Assembly (NCBI GenBank): GCA_963795775.1
Contig: CAWCJL010000004.1
Span: 62,001 to 126,000, forward strand
Direction of reading: 5' to 3'
DNA length: 64,000 nt
Source of the DNA: CAWCJL01 sp963795775
GTDB taxonomy: Bacteria > Acidobacteriota > Terriglobia > Terriglobales > Acidobacteriaceae
This document shows positions 17,000 through 27,800 of this stretch, piece by piece; the stretch's first letter is position 1; every line of letters starts with the position of its first letter. Under the pieces are notes generated by a model. That model was not told where the DNA came from, made no database searches, and saw nothing but the letters and a program-made list of their open reading frames with translations. The translations under genes were made by a program, and so were the position numbers.

Positions 17000-17086
17000 G
17001 CTCCTTCCTTTTGCTCAAGCTCGAGCTCCACTCCTGCAACCTATACAGCCGAAGCTTCAGCTTCTGTCGTTATGAAATGAGGGTCT

Positions 17087-17296
17087 ATGCACCCGGAAAC
17101 ATCTCTCCCCGTCAGTGCCGCCTCTCTCTATCCTTTGCTCAACGCCAAGTCTGAGGTTTCAGAGCAGAGCGGATATGCCACGGTCAGTCACCAGATCACC
17201 CGCAGGATCACCCCTGTTCCGGAAGGGACAGCGGCCGAGTCGCCAGACATGAACTCGAGTCCGGACGCTGCGGGCGGCTCGGTTTCAAGCTTCTGA
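17087..17296 (+). CDS. Possible small protein (69 aa), unknown
   Basis: A 69-aa frame beginning MHPETSLPVSAASLYPLLNA. I recognise no family. It is hydrophilic, rich in Ser, Pro, Glu and Thr, without signal peptide or membrane segment. Support for a real gene: GAGGG just upstream of the ATG (a short three-base spacing), a stand-alone location in a 520-base gap, and a strong rho-independent terminator 35 bases after the stop. Against it: no homology judgement is possible, the Shine-Dalgarno spacing is tight, and the terminator could serve an untranslated RNA instead. Confidence 0.42.
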   Translation: MHPETSLPVSAASLYPLLNAKSEVSEQSGYATVSHQITRRITPVPEGTAAESPDMNSSPDAAGGSVSSF

Positions 17297-17330
17297 AGCG
17301 TTCGCGGCGACGCGTTTGCCGCAGGTTGAG

Positions 17331-17360
17331 ACGGGGCAGCTATCAGGCTGCCCCGTTTCT
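17331..17360 (+). terminator. Rho-independent terminator
   Basis: A perfect ten-base stem ACGGGGCAGC/GCTGCCCCGT (17331-17340 and 17347-17356) with a six-base loop is followed on the plus strand by TTTCTT. The opposite strand has no T-run, so it ends a plus-strand transcript, most simply that of the small frame at 17087-17296. Confidence 0.8.
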
Positions 17361-17404
17361 TGCTGTTTGCATCAGCGAGTCACTGCGCTCCGAATCGGCT
17401 GCCG

Positions 17405-19796
17405 CTACTTTTTTGCGCCTATGTTGAGGACCCTAATAATACCGAATTTGTCCGCTATAGCGATATCTGGGTATCCGTCGCCGTTGAGGTCAAGTATGCC
17501 GTACTGGCTGCCCGAGGACGAAGGATAATCTGTCTGCACCAGATACTCCTGGCCGGGCGCAAACTTTCCGTCCGCTGAGCCCGTGGAAGTACTCGATGTG
17601 TGCATCGGTGGTCATCACGACGTCGGTGTTGCCGTCGCGATCGAAGTCCGCGGTGTGGATTCCGAAGCTTCCGTGATAGACGTTCACCAAATCGAAGGGG
17701 TAGGAAGTGGGCGCTCTGAAAGAGCCATCGCCCCTGCCTAATACGACGGAAAGGCCGAAGTGGGTGTTCGTTTGTGTGCCGTAAAGCAGATCCGGGATGC
17801 CGTCTTTATTTACATCCGCGACGGCGAGTCCTGTATCCAGGTGAGCGTCCTTGAAGGAATGATCCGTGGAAAAGGTTCCCGAGCCATTTCCCAGGAGGAC
17901 GTGCACGCTCAGGTCGAATGGATTGCTCCAGGATTCTGAGAGCACGGCCAGATCGGGGTAACCGTCGCGATTAAAATCCGCGGAAACGATGGCCACTACA
18001 AGGCCGATCTCCAAGGGAAGGGGCTTGGCCTTGTGGAATGTACCGTCGCCATTGCCCAGGGCGACGCCCCAGGAGCCGACCAGGTCCAGCTTCCCGTCCT
18101 TATTGATGTCCACAAGCAGAGCGTACGCGCGGCCAGTGTGCTTATTGAGCACAAGGGAAGTCTGGGGCGTTTGGAAGGTGCCGTCCTTGTTGCCCAGCAG
18201 AACGATAACATCGTAGGGGTAATTAGGACCCATGATTTGTCGCTACCAGATCGAGAATGCCATCGCCGTTGATGTCGCCGACCGCGAGCGCGCTGATCGA
18301 AACTGATCGGGGAGCCGCCAGAGGTCAACTTGTAAATCTTAGGGGCGCTGAGATAGCCCTTGCCCGTCCCGGTGAAAACACAGATCTCGTCGCTGGAGAA
18401 AATGGAACCGATCACAGTACTACCGCAGCCGACCGCTACATCGGGGATGCCGTCGCGGTTGAAATCACCGGTGGCTAAAGGTCCGTTGGTGAATGGCCCG
18501 TTCACGACGGTTTCAAGTGGCGCCTGGAACGGTTGCCTCGGACTTCCGTTGCCGAGAACTGTTTCGATACTTGGGCCGAAGAAGATCGTTTGGTAACTCC
18601 AGACGAGATCGAGATGGCCATCGCCGTTCAGGTCTACCGCGACCTCGGCTGTATTCGCCTTACCTCCAGAATATGCGTAGGTGGAATACGCAGCCGAGAT
18701 AGCGAAATATCCGTCCCCGCGCCCCAAGTAGACATACGGGCCAACGACGAGGTCGGGGTTACCGTCGCTGTTGAAATCTCCCGGGAGAACATTGAAGTCT
18801 CCTGTAAGAAAAATTCCTTCCGACGTGATGCCGGCCGGATACAGCAAAGGCTTCTGCAGGTCGCCGGTACCCCGGAAGGTGCCGTCGCCATTGCCGAGCA
18901 GCACCACTGCCAGAGTTCCAAGAGCGAGGACGACATCAGGGCGGCCATCGCGGTTCACATCCAACACCGCTGCAGGATGATTCGAAAGGGCCAGGGTGCC
19001 GGGAAGCGTATAAGGCGCTCCCGAAGAGAAAACGCCCTCGCCATTGTTGGTGAGCACCCGGAGCACCTGGGAGCCGCTATTGAATGTTCCCTCGTAGATC
19101 AGCAGATCCGCCTTCCGGTCGCTATTGAAATCTCCCGCGCCCAGCACCGAGCCCAGGGTCCCCAGGGCCGAATCTGCAAAGGCCTGACCGAGGTGAAATG
19201 TGCCATCCCCGTTGTTGAGCAGGGGCTGGATGGCGGAGCCCTGGCTGGTCCGGGTCACAACGGCCAGATCCGGCTTGCCGTCGCCGTTGAGATCGGCGAG
19301 GACGGGCGTGGCTACGCCGAATCCCTGATTAGATAGCGCTGCGGCGTCTGGAAGGTGCCGTCCCCATTGCCGAAATAGACGTCGAGTTCTGTGGCCGTGT
19401 TGATGTCTTCGTCGAGCCTTGGCCGGCTGCCAGTGGTGATCAGGTCGAGCCTGCCGTCGCCATTTACGTCAGCTAGCAGCAGATGATCGGGCAGGTTGTC
19501 GAGCGCGTTGGAGATGGGCTTTCTCGGTGTAGGTCCCGTCCCCGTTTCCCTTGAGCCATAATAGAGGGGGCCCGGGGTAGTGCCTTCGAGCAGACGCTGA
19601 AAACGAGGTCGGGCTTGCCGTCTCCATCCAGATCTCCGGCTGCAATGTCCAAAACCGTTGACGCAGTGATGTCGCTGACCGGGTAGGTGAGGGGCGAGAC
19701 AAACTGCCGATGCGAGGTGGATTGCGCAAGGAGCGGAACGAGAGCCGAAAGACAGAGCGCCGGGAGCAGACTCCAGCGCAGCGGGATGCGGGACAT
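17405..19796 (-). pseudogene. Decayed tandem copy of FG-GAP/VCBS repeat protein
   Basis: The start (ATG 19796, MSRIPLRWSLLPALCLSALV) and end (IIRVLNIGAKK) match the intact neighbour at 20083-22473, and the overall length is the same to within a base or so (about 2.39 kb). The reading frame, however, changes at least five times: near 19600 (after LVFSVCSK), near 19520 (after GDGTYTEK), near 19318 (after QRYLIRD), near 18290 (after GGSPISFDQ) and near 17570 (after FHGLSG). Between breaks the FG-GAP calcium-binding motifs (DLNGDGKPDLAV, DFNRDGIPDVAV) are intact. Five breaks in one gene against none in its neighbour indicate true decay rather than random sequencing error. The longest remaining frame is 17996-19258. 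Confidence 0.85.
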
Positions 19797-20016
19797 GGGA
19801 TGACCCCTCCAGAAGCAGACAAGAAACACGCTTCAGACAGGCCGGCGGATAACTTTTTGGATTGGGCCAGTAAAGAAGGCCCCGCGGAGGCCGCGACCTT
19901 GGAAGCCATTGCTTGCCAGCCAACGCAAGCAGGTATGTTAAACGTGCCGGTTTCTACCGGCTTGGGCCCGGTTTTCGTTCCGCTGCAAGTGTAGGCCCAC
20001 TGCACGGAGCTGGCAA
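19797..20016 (-). promoter_or_regulatory. Promoter and structured leader of the decayed FG-GAP copy
   Basis: TTGCCA (20011-20016) and TACACT (19988-19993) are separated by 17 bases on the minus strand, identical to the promoter of the intact copy. The leader keeps a GCCGGTAGAAACCGGC hairpin, a GCTTGC...GCAAGC hairpin and a long GC-rich hairpin (19876-19900) followed by TTCTTT. Sequence in the loop regions has diverged from the intact copy while the stems remain pairable. Confidence 0.55.
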
Positions 20017-20082
20017 ACAGCCGTTCTGGCCGGCGCACCGGGGCGTAACCACGGTGGGTACGCTCCGGTTGCCTGCGCCGAA

Positions 20083-22473
20083 TCAGTTTCCTTTCTGCGG
20101 TGCGGCGGATTTGGCTCCGGTGTTGAGGAGCCGAATGACGCCAAAATCATCCGATATAGCGATGTCTGGGTATCCATCGCCATTGAGGTCAAGTATGCCG
20201 AATTGGCTGTACAAGAAAGCTGGCAAATAGTGCGTCTCCACCAGGTACTCCTGACGGGGCGCAAACTTGCCGCCGCTGAGCCCGTGGAAGTACTCGATGT
20301 GGTCTTCGGCCGTCATGAAGACGTCCACATGGCCGTCGCGGTCGAAGTCCGCTATGTGGATTCCGAAGGATTGGTTGTACTGCGAATCGAAGAGATACGA
20401 CGTGGGCGGCCCGAAAGAGCCGTCGCCCGTGCCCAGTACTACCGACAGGCCATAGTGCGGGGGTGGGTTATCACCTACGCCGTAAAGCAGATCCGGAATG
20501 CCATCCTTGTTCAGATCCGCGACCGCGAGTCCGCCAGCCATATTAGGGTTCTGGAAACGACGGTCGGTGGGAAAGGTTCCCGAGCCATTGCCCAGGAGAA
20601 CGTTCACCTTGACGTCGAATGGATAGCTCCAGGAGCCGTCAAGCACGGCGAGATCGGGATAGCCGTCGCGATTGAAATCCGCGGAAGCGATGGCCAGTAC
20701 ATGCCCGATGTCCGGGGGCAGGGGTTTGGCTTTCTGGAAGGTGCCATCGCCATTGCCCAGGGCGACACCCCAGGAGCCGACCAGGTCCAGCTTCCCGTCC
20801 TTGTTGATGTCCACCAGCAGCGTGTACCCGCCGCCAGTGTGCTTATTGAGTACAAGGGAAGTCTGGGGCGCCTGGAAGGTGCCGTCCTTCTTGCCCCGCA
20901 GAACGGCCACATCGTAGGGGGAGTTAGGGCTCAAATTCGTCACTACGATATCGAGAATGCCGTCGCCGTTTATGTCGCCGACCGCCAGCGGGCCGTCGAA
21001 CGGGTACGGGGAGCCGTTGTAGTTGACCTTATAAATCTGCGGTGGGTTGAGGTATCCCTTACCTGTTCCGGTGAAAACACAAATTTCGTTGTTCGGAGGG
21101 GAATAATACATACTGCAGCCGGCCGCGACATCGGGGATGCCGTCGCGGTTGAAATCGCCGGTGGCTAAGGGTCCATTGGTGAATGGTAGGTTCACGACAG
21201 TTTCGAGAGGCGCCTGGAAGGGCTGCCTGGAGCCCCCGTTGCCGAGAGCTGTCTCGATGCTGGCGCCGAAAGCCGGTTGAAAGCTCCAGACAAGATCGAG
21301 ATGGCCATCCCCATTCAGATCGACCGCGACTTCGGCTGCATTCGAGTTGCCGCCGTCGGCAGTGGTGGAATAGGCAGCCGTGACGGTAAAAGAGCCGTCA
21401 CCGCGTCCTAAGTAGACATACGGGCCAGCGACAAAGTCGGGAATGCCGTCTTTATTGAAATCTCCTGGCAGAATATTCGCTTCCTGCGCCTGGCCAGTAG
21501 GATAACGCAAGGGCTTCTGCAGGTCGCCCGTACCCCGGAACGTGCCGTCGCCGTTGCCCAGCAGAACCAGCACCCTGTCCCAGAGTGCGAGCACCAGGTC
21601 CGCACGACCGTCATGATTTACATCCAGCACCGCTGCGGGATGATTCGCAGAGGTCCTGCTTCTGGGAAGCGTATAAGAAGCACCCGAGGAGAAGACGCCC
21701 TCGCCATCGTTGGTGAGCACGCGGAGCACCTGCGCGCTGCCGTTATCGCTTCCCTCGTAGACCAGCAGATCCGCTTTCCGGTCGCTATTGAAATCTCCCG
21801 CGCCCAGCACCGAGCCCAGGGTCCCCAGGGCCGAATCTGCAAAGGCCTGACCGAGGTGAAATGTGCCATCCCCGTTGTTGAGCAGGGGCTGGATGGCGGA
21901 GCCCTGGCTGGTCCGGGTCACAACGGCCAGATCCGGCTTGCCGTCGCCGTTGAGATCGGCGAGGACGGGAGTAGAAACACTGATTCCCTGCAGGTAGCGC
22001 TGCGGCGGTTGGAAGGTGCCGTCGCCATTGCCGAGGTAAATGTCGAGTTCAGCGGCCGGGCTGACGACGATGCCTGCCGGAATGGTGCCAGTGGCAGTTG
22101 TGATCAGGTCGAGTCTGCCGTCGCCATTTACGTCTGCAAGCAGCAGATGCTCGGGCAGGTTGTCGAGCGCATTGGAGATCGGCTTTTCCGTATAGGTTCC
22201 ATCGCCATTGCCCTTGAGCCACCTGAGATAGGGGCCGGGACTCGAATTCCCTTCCCACGAAATGCTGAAGACGAGATCGGGCTTGCCGTCGCCATCGAGG
22301 TCGCCGCTTGCGATGTCGTAAACCGAGGACGGAAACTGCGCATTCGGATTGCCGACCGGATAGGTGATGGGCGTGACGAACGGCCGATGGGAGGTGGACT
22401 GAGCAAGCAGCGGGACGAGGAACGAAAGGCAGAGTGCCGGGAGCAGACTCCAGCGAAGCGGAATGCGGGACAT
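20083..22473 (-). CDS. Secreted FG-GAP/VCBS repeat protein
   Basis: Exported protein of 796 aa with a signal peptide (MSRIPLRWSLLPALCLSFLVPLLAQ) followed by about a dozen FG-GAP/VCBS repeats of an integrin-like beta-propeller type. Each carries a D-x-N/D-x-D-G-x-x-D calcium-binding loop, for example DLDGDGKPDLVFS, DVNGDGRLDLIT, DFNRDGIPDVAAG and DLNGDGYPDIAIS, interleaved with LGNGDGTF turns. Such proteins are extracellular or surface-bound and may bind carbohydrate or protein; no catalytic domain is seen. The ATG at 22473 has GGAGGG ten bases upstream. A promoter (22660-22688) and a hairpin-rich leader precede it. It is the intact parent or sister of the decayed copy downstream. Confidence 0.9.
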   Translation of the reverse strand: MSRIPLRWSLLPALCLSFLVPLLAQSTSHRPFVTPITYPVGNPNAQFPSSVYDIASGDLDGDGKPDLVFSISWEGNSSPGPYLRWLKGNGDGTYTEKPISNALDNLPEHLLLADVNGDGRLDLITTATGTIPAGIVVSPAAELDIYLGNGDGTFQPPQRYLQGISVSTPVLADLNGDGKPDLAVVTRTSQGSAIQPLLNNGDGTFHLGQAFADSALGTLGSVLGAGDFNSDRKADLLVYEGSDNGSAQVLRVLTNDGEGVFSSGASYTLPRSRTSANHPAAVLDVNHDGRADLVLALWDRVLVLLGNGDGTFRGTGDLQKPLRYPTGQAQEANILPGDFNKDGIPDFVAGPYVYLGRGDGSFTVTAAYSTTADGGNSNAAEVAVDLNGDGHLDLVWSFQPAFGASIETALGNGGSRQPFQAPLETVVNLPFTNGPLATGDFNRDGIPDVAAGCSMYYSPPNNEICVFTGTGKGYLNPPQIYKVNYNGSPYPFDGPLAVGDINGDGILDIVVTNLSPNSPYDVAVLRGKKDGTFQAPQTSLVLNKHTGGGYTLLVDINKDGKLDLVGSWGVALGNGDGTFQKAKPLPPDIGHVLAIASADFNRDGYPDLAVLDGSWSYPFDVKVNVLLGNGSGTFPTDRRFQNPNMAGGLAVADLNKDGIPDLLYGVGDNPPPHYGLSVVLGTGDGSFGPPTSYLFDSQYNQSFGIHIADFDRDGHVDVFMTAEDHIEYFHGLSGGKFAPRQEYLVETHYLPAFLYSQFGILDLNGDGYPDIAISDDFGVIRLLNTGAKSAAPQKGN

Positions 22474-22653
22474 AGGGTGATCCCTCCGGAAGCTTAGAAG
22501 AAACGCTTCCGACAGGCCGGCGGATAACTTTTTGGATTGGGCCAGGAAAGAAGGCCCGCGGAGGCCGCGACCTTGGAAGCTATGGCTTGCCGGTCCGGTA
22601 AGCAGATAGGTAAAGGCCGGTTTTTACCGGCTTGTGAGACAGACTTGCGTTGC
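22474..22653 (-). promoter_or_regulatory. Structured 5' leader of FG-GAP gene (possible attenuator)
   Basis: About 180 bases of untranslated leader. Read on the minus strand it contains: GCCGGTAAAAACCGGC; GCTT...AAGC around CCGGACCGG; an alternative AAGC-CATA-GCTT hairpin using the same AAGC; then a strong stem AAGG-CGCGG/CCGCG-CCTT (22551-22574) directly followed by CTTTCC. The order of mutually exclusive hairpins before a terminator-like stem resembles an attenuator. It matches no riboswitch class that I can name, and the duplicate at 19797 shows the stems persist. Regulation is inference. Confidence 0.4.
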
Positions 22654-22659
22654 GCCGCA

Positions 22660-22688
22660 AGTGTAGGCGTGCCGTACGGTCCTGGCAA
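22660..22688 (-). promoter_or_regulatory. Promoter of the FG-GAP repeat gene
   Basis: On the minus strand TTGCCA (22683-22688, five of six consensus positions) and TACACT (22660-22665, four of six) are exactly 17 bases apart. The same two hexamers and spacing are kept in the duplicated copy at 19988-20016 although the spacer has diverged, which supports function. Confidence 0.6.
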
Positions 22689-22782
22689 GCGCCATTTCCG
22701 GCGGCGCAATCGGGCGTGTCACTACGCTGGGTCCGCAGGGCGCCCGGCATCGGTGATCGGATACAATCGCCGGAAGACACCC

Positions 22783-24550
22783 ATGCCTTCCAGACCCGGA
22801 ACCCTGCTCTCCGTTGCTGCTGCAGGCCGTGCTGGCCACGCAGGGGCTGGCGCAGGCGCACAGCCCGGCTACACCGCCGCCCCCCGGGGCGAAGACGCAG
22901 GTGTGCAAGGGCAGGACCATCCCCCAGCTCACGGATGTGACGCAGAAGTCCGGCATCACCTTCAAGCACCTGGCCGCGCCGGAGAAGAAGTACATCGTCG
23001 AGTCTATGAGCGGCGGCGTGCTGATCGTGGACTATGACCGCGACGGCTGGCCGGATATCTACTTCACCAACTCCCCGACGGTGGACATGGCGCTGAAGGG
23101 GGAGAAGGCCCGGGGCGCACTGTACCACAACAACCACGACGGGACCTTTACCGACGTGACCGCCAAGGCCGGCATCGCCACCCCATGCTTCGCCATGGGC
23201 GGCGCGGTGGCGGATTACAACAACGACGGCTGGCCGGACATCTACGTGACCTGCCTGGGCGGCAACGTGCTTTATCGCAATAATGGCGATGGCAGCTTCA
23301 CCGATGTGACCAAGCAGGCCGGGGTGGCGGATGGGCGCTGGTCCACTGGCGCGGCCTTTGCCGATTACGATGGCGACGGCTTTGTGGACCTGGCGGTAAG
23401 TAACTACGTCGATTTCAAACTGAACGACCTCCCCGGCTTCGGCAAGAGCCCGACCTGCAAGTACCGCGGCATTGACGTGCAATGCGGGCCGCGGGGCCTC
23501 AAAGGCGCGGGCGATTCCCTGTTCCACAACAATGGGGACGGCACCTTTACGGACGTTTCCAAGGCGGCGGGTATGGATGACCCTTCCGGGTACTACGGGC
23601 TGGGGATGGTCTGGTCGGACTTCGGTAACAACGGCCGGCCGGACCTTTACGTGGCGAATGACTCGACCCCGAATTACCTGTACCGCAACGAGGGTCACGG
23701 CAAGTTCACGGAGATCGGGCTGGAATCCGGCACGGCAGTGAGCGGCGACGGCTCCGAGCAGGGGTCGATGGGGGTGACCGTGGCGGACTATAACCACACA
23801 GGCCGGTTTTCCATCTACGTCACCAACTTCGCGGACGAGTTCAACACGCTTTACAAGAACAACGGGAGCTGGGACTTCCTGGACGTCTCCTACGACGCCG
23901 GCGTGGCGCTGGCTTCCCTGCCCTGGGTGAAGTGGGGCGATGCGTTTGTCGACCTGGACAACGACGGATGGCCGGACCTGATTGCGGTGAACGGGCAGGT
24001 GTATCCGCAGGTGGACAGCCTGCCGTCCGGCGCGCGCTATCGGCAGCCCAAGAATCTCTTCATGAACGAGCGAAACGGCACCTTTTGCGATGCGGCCCAG
24101 CAGGCAGGCCCTGCCATGCAGGAGCCCCGGGTGAGCCGTGGGTTGGCCATTGCGGACCTGGACAACGACGGCAACGTGGATGTCGTCATTGGGGACCTCG
24201 ACGGAGCGCCTATGGTGCTGCACAATGCCGGCGTGCCGGGGACGCACTGGGTGAGCTTCGAGCTGGCGGGGACCAAGAGCAACCGGCTGGCAATCGGGGC
24301 GCGGCTCACCATTGTGGCCGGCGGGATGACCCAGACGGACGAAGTGCGCTCGGGCGGCAGCTATCTTTCTCAGAACGACCTGCGGGTGCACTTCGGCCTG
24401 GCGGGGGCGAAAAAGATCGATTCGCTCGAAATCCGCTGGCCTTCGGGGCGGGTGGAGCACATCGGCAGCCTCGATGCGGACCGGTTTTATGCAGTGCTGG
24501 AGGGCTCGGGCGTGGTGAGCGAGGACAAGATCCGTCCGGCGAAGAAGTAG
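22783..24550 (+). CDS. CRTAC1-family FG-GAP / ASPIC-UnbV protein (5' end frameshifted)
   Basis: Secreted protein of about 590 aa. After a hydrophobic lead (LLLQAVLATQGLAQA) it begins with the family signature DVTQKSGITFKHLAAPEKKY, continues with six or more FG-GAP repeats (DYDRDGWPDIYFTNS, DYNNDGWPDIYVT, DYDGDGFVDLAVS) and ends in the ASPIC/UnbV domain (NRLAIGARLTIVAGG, EVRSGGSYLSQNDLRVHFGL, LEIRWPSGRVEHI). The main frame has no ATG; its first start is TTG 22814, giving a signal peptide without basic residues. The ATG at 22783, with GGAAG upstream, encodes MPSRPGTLLS in the neighbouring frame, so a one-base indel near 22800-22813 probably splits the signal peptide. It is followed by the TonB receptor gene, an arrangement repeated at 42862-49464. 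Confidence 0.88.
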
Positions 24551-24882
24551 GAATTTCGCTGTGTTTCGGGCATGATAACGATATCCCGCACCAGCCTGGT
24601 ACCCCCGCACGCATGACAAGCCCCTTGACAATCGCTGTTCCCATCAAGCTAAATGGCCAGCGGAGAGGGCGTATCCGCGCGTGCATTTTCGATGCTTGGC
24701 GCAGCGTGGGGAAAACCCAGCTTTTCCGCGCCGGGCTGCATTACGGCAGCAGCATTTTTTGCAGGCAGTCACCATTCGCCTACGCTCAACATAAAAAGGC
24801 CAAATCCTCAACTGGCAAACAGAGACCAGGATGGATTGGCGCAGCAGCACGCAGTTTCCAACAAATTTCCGGGAGGTAGCTA
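24551..24882 (+). promoter_or_regulatory. Intergenic region with candidate promoter of the second TonB receptor
   Basis: A perfect TTGACA at 24625-24630 faces CTAAAT 18 bases downstream, a weak -10 (three of six), leaving a leader of about 210 bases before the ATG at 24883. The leader is A-rich at its end (ACAAATTTCC) with GGGAGG as ribosome binding site. No operator palindrome like those of the other two TonB genes and no clear terminator for the preceding gene were seen. Confidence 0.35.
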
Positions 24883-27800
24883 ATGAAAGTAACAAGAGGG
24901 TGGCTGCTAGCGCTCTGGTGCACAGTGATGCTATTGTTCGCGCCAGCTTATGGGCAGCAAACCACCGGCTCAATCGCCGGCACTGTTACAGATGCGTCTG
25001 GAGCAGCAGTCCCAAACGCGCCTGTAAGCATCACCAACCCATCTACCGGCCTTGTTCGCAACGTGAATACGAATGGACAAGGCGAATACAACGTATCTGA
25101 ACTGCCGATCGGCATCTACCGAGTTCAGATCACCGCACCCGGCTTCCAAAGCTATGTGGTGAACAATGTCGAAGTGAAGGTGGCTACGGCAACCACGGCG
25201 AGCGCACAGTTGCAGATCGGTGGTGGTTCGCAGACCGTAACAGTACAAGAAAGCAATATCCAGGTACAAACGGATAGTGCGACCCTGGGCGAAGTAGTTG
25301 ACGGCACGCAAGTCAAGGAACTTCCGCTCAACGGCCGCAGTTTCGTGGAGTTGACGCAGTTGCAGCCCGGCGTATCCGCCGCCAATGGTTTTGATACGAA
25401 GAACAAAGGCCTGCAGGGCGGCGTGGATATGTCGGTCAACGGCAATCCCACCACGAACAATCTCTTCCTGATCGACGGCGTGAACAATAATGACGTGGGA
25501 TCGAACCGTACGATTCTGATCTATCCCTCGAACGAAGCCATTGCCGAGTTCAAGTTCCTCACCAATGACTTCGGTGCGGAATACGGTCAGGCTTCCGGCG
25601 GCATCATCAGCATCGCCACGCGTTCCGGCACAAATCAGTTCCACGGTAGCGTGTTTTATGACGGCCGCAACGATGCATTGAACGCCTATACCTACTTTGC
25701 CGCGCAGAATAAAGGCAAAGGGCTCCCGCTGAATGGAAAAGACAAGCTCCGGCGTAACGATTGGGGTTACTCTCTGGGCGGCCCGATCAAGCGTGACAAG
25801 TTGTTCTTCTTCTGGAGCGAGGAGTGGAATCATGAGATCCGGGGGCGCACGGTAGGCGCGTGTGTACCTACGGCGGCTGAACTGGCGGGAGATTTCACAA
25901 ACCCATCGTGCGGTGAATCGCAGCCCACTTTTGCGAATGGCTCTCACGTGCTTCCCGCAGTCGACCCTTCGGCTGCAACGGTGATGAAGCTTTATCCGCT
26001 CCCCAACCTCGCTACTGCCAACAGCAGCGGGCAGAACTGGTCTGAATCGCTGCCAACCGGCCTGTACTGGCGCGAGGAAAATATACGCGTGGATTATCAG
26101 GTGACTCCGCGCAATCTCGTCTACGGACGCTACACCCAGGACTCCTGGAGCAATCCCTCGTACAACGCGGGCTACTGGGGAGACGATCCGTTTCCGGCGC
26201 TGAACAGCAGCTGGGCGCAGCCATCGAAGTCACTGATGGGGCGTTGGACTGCAACCATCAGCTCCTCGCTGGTGAACACTGCGGCTTTCCAATATTCGAA
26301 CAATCGCATCGACATCACTCCGGGGGGTACCCAGCCTGGGCTTCTAGCGCAAGTGTCGGCTGCCATTCCGACACTCTATCCCAACTCCATCAAGCACTCG
26401 CCAGTAGGCGTACCGCAGGTAAACCTGGGCAGCTACGGGAGCGGCAACACTACTTCCCTTATCGCCCCATGGCAGAACCAGTTAGATCTCTATTCGGCAC
26501 AGGATGACGTTACCTGGACCAGGGGTCGTCACAACATCCGGTTCGGGACCTCGCTCGACTGGGATGGGAAAAATGAGGACACTGGACCGGCCAGCTCAGA
26601 ACGGCCTGTCATCAACACAGGAAGTTCCAGCATTGCTCCAGGCGGTGTCGCAACCAGCAACAACCTCGCCAATTTCCTCGCTCCGAACAACCCGTTCCTT
26701 ATTTCGGAGACCTCGACGAATATTCGGGCTCAGCTGCGCTGGCGCGATTACGAGTTCTACGTGACAGACAATGTCAAGCTCACTCCACGCCTGACGCTGA
26801 ATGCTGGGGTGCGTTACTCCCTCATGACGCCGACCTTCCAACCGAATAACCAGCTTACAAGTTTCCAACCCAAGCTCTACAATCCCGCCTTGCCGGCCAG
26901 CGACGCTTGCAACGGGTTGTGGGTAGCTCCTGGGCAGGATCCTTGTGGCGCAGCGAACCGGCAATTTGGCACCCACTACAGCTCCGGAACACCCGGACCG
27001 AACAAGTACCTCGTCAACGTCAACCACCACCTGTTCGCCCCACGCGTCGGTCTTGCATGGGACGTTTATGGAAATGGCAGGACTGCGGTCCGCGTCGGTG
27101 CCGGCCAATTCTTCCAGCGTGAACGCGTATCCCGCTATACGCTGGTTTCTAACGCCCCATTCGCCCTCAATGAAAGCAATTATGTTCGCACCCTGGGCGG
27201 CGCTACCCCGGGAACCCTGACCGGCGGTACCTCCAGCCCGGCCGGCGGGTACGACCCGTCCGACCTGCTCCCCAACTCCTGGCAGTGGAACCTCACCGTT
27301 GAGCAGCAGGTCGCAAAAAACTCGACCTTCTCTATCAGCTATGTGGGAAACCGCGGCACTCACCTCACCTCCAGTTACGACATCAATCAGATTCCACAGC
27401 AGAACTGGCTGGCGGCATCATTCTTGAACGGCAGTGCACAGACTGCTTTGCGGCCGTTTTCGAACTACGGCACGCTTACCTGGTGGACGCACGACGGCAA
27501 CTCGAGCTACCACTCCTTGCAGACTCTATTCAGGACACGCGTGAGGCAGTTGCAGCTCCAGGCAGCCTACACCTGGTCGCATTCAATCGCTGACGTCATC
27601 CTGGACGATTCGAGCGGAGGTCTTGGAGCGCAAACGCGCACCTATTACCCCGACCGCCGTCTGGATCGTGGAAACGGTGACACCAACCGGCCAAACGACT
27701 TCGTCCTGAACGCAACTTACTTGCTGCCGCTATTGAGCGGACACAATAAGCTGCTGACCGGCACGGTCGGCGGCTGGGAGGTGACCGGTATCACCACCGC

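Noticed and set aside
17405..22473. CRISPR-like or satellite repeat in the FG-GAP region
   Set aside because: The periodicity comes from coding FG-GAP repeats with variable spacing and sequence, not from identical short repeats with unique spacers.
22474..22653. Assignment of the FG-GAP leader to a known riboswitch class (for example a cyclic-di-GMP type)
   Set aside because: I looked for the conserved cores of common classes and could not match them; only generic hairpins are supported.
22580..24631. A 683-codon minus-strand frame opposite the first CRTAC1 gene
   Set aside because: Mirror of the FG-GAP repeats; no start signal or domain.
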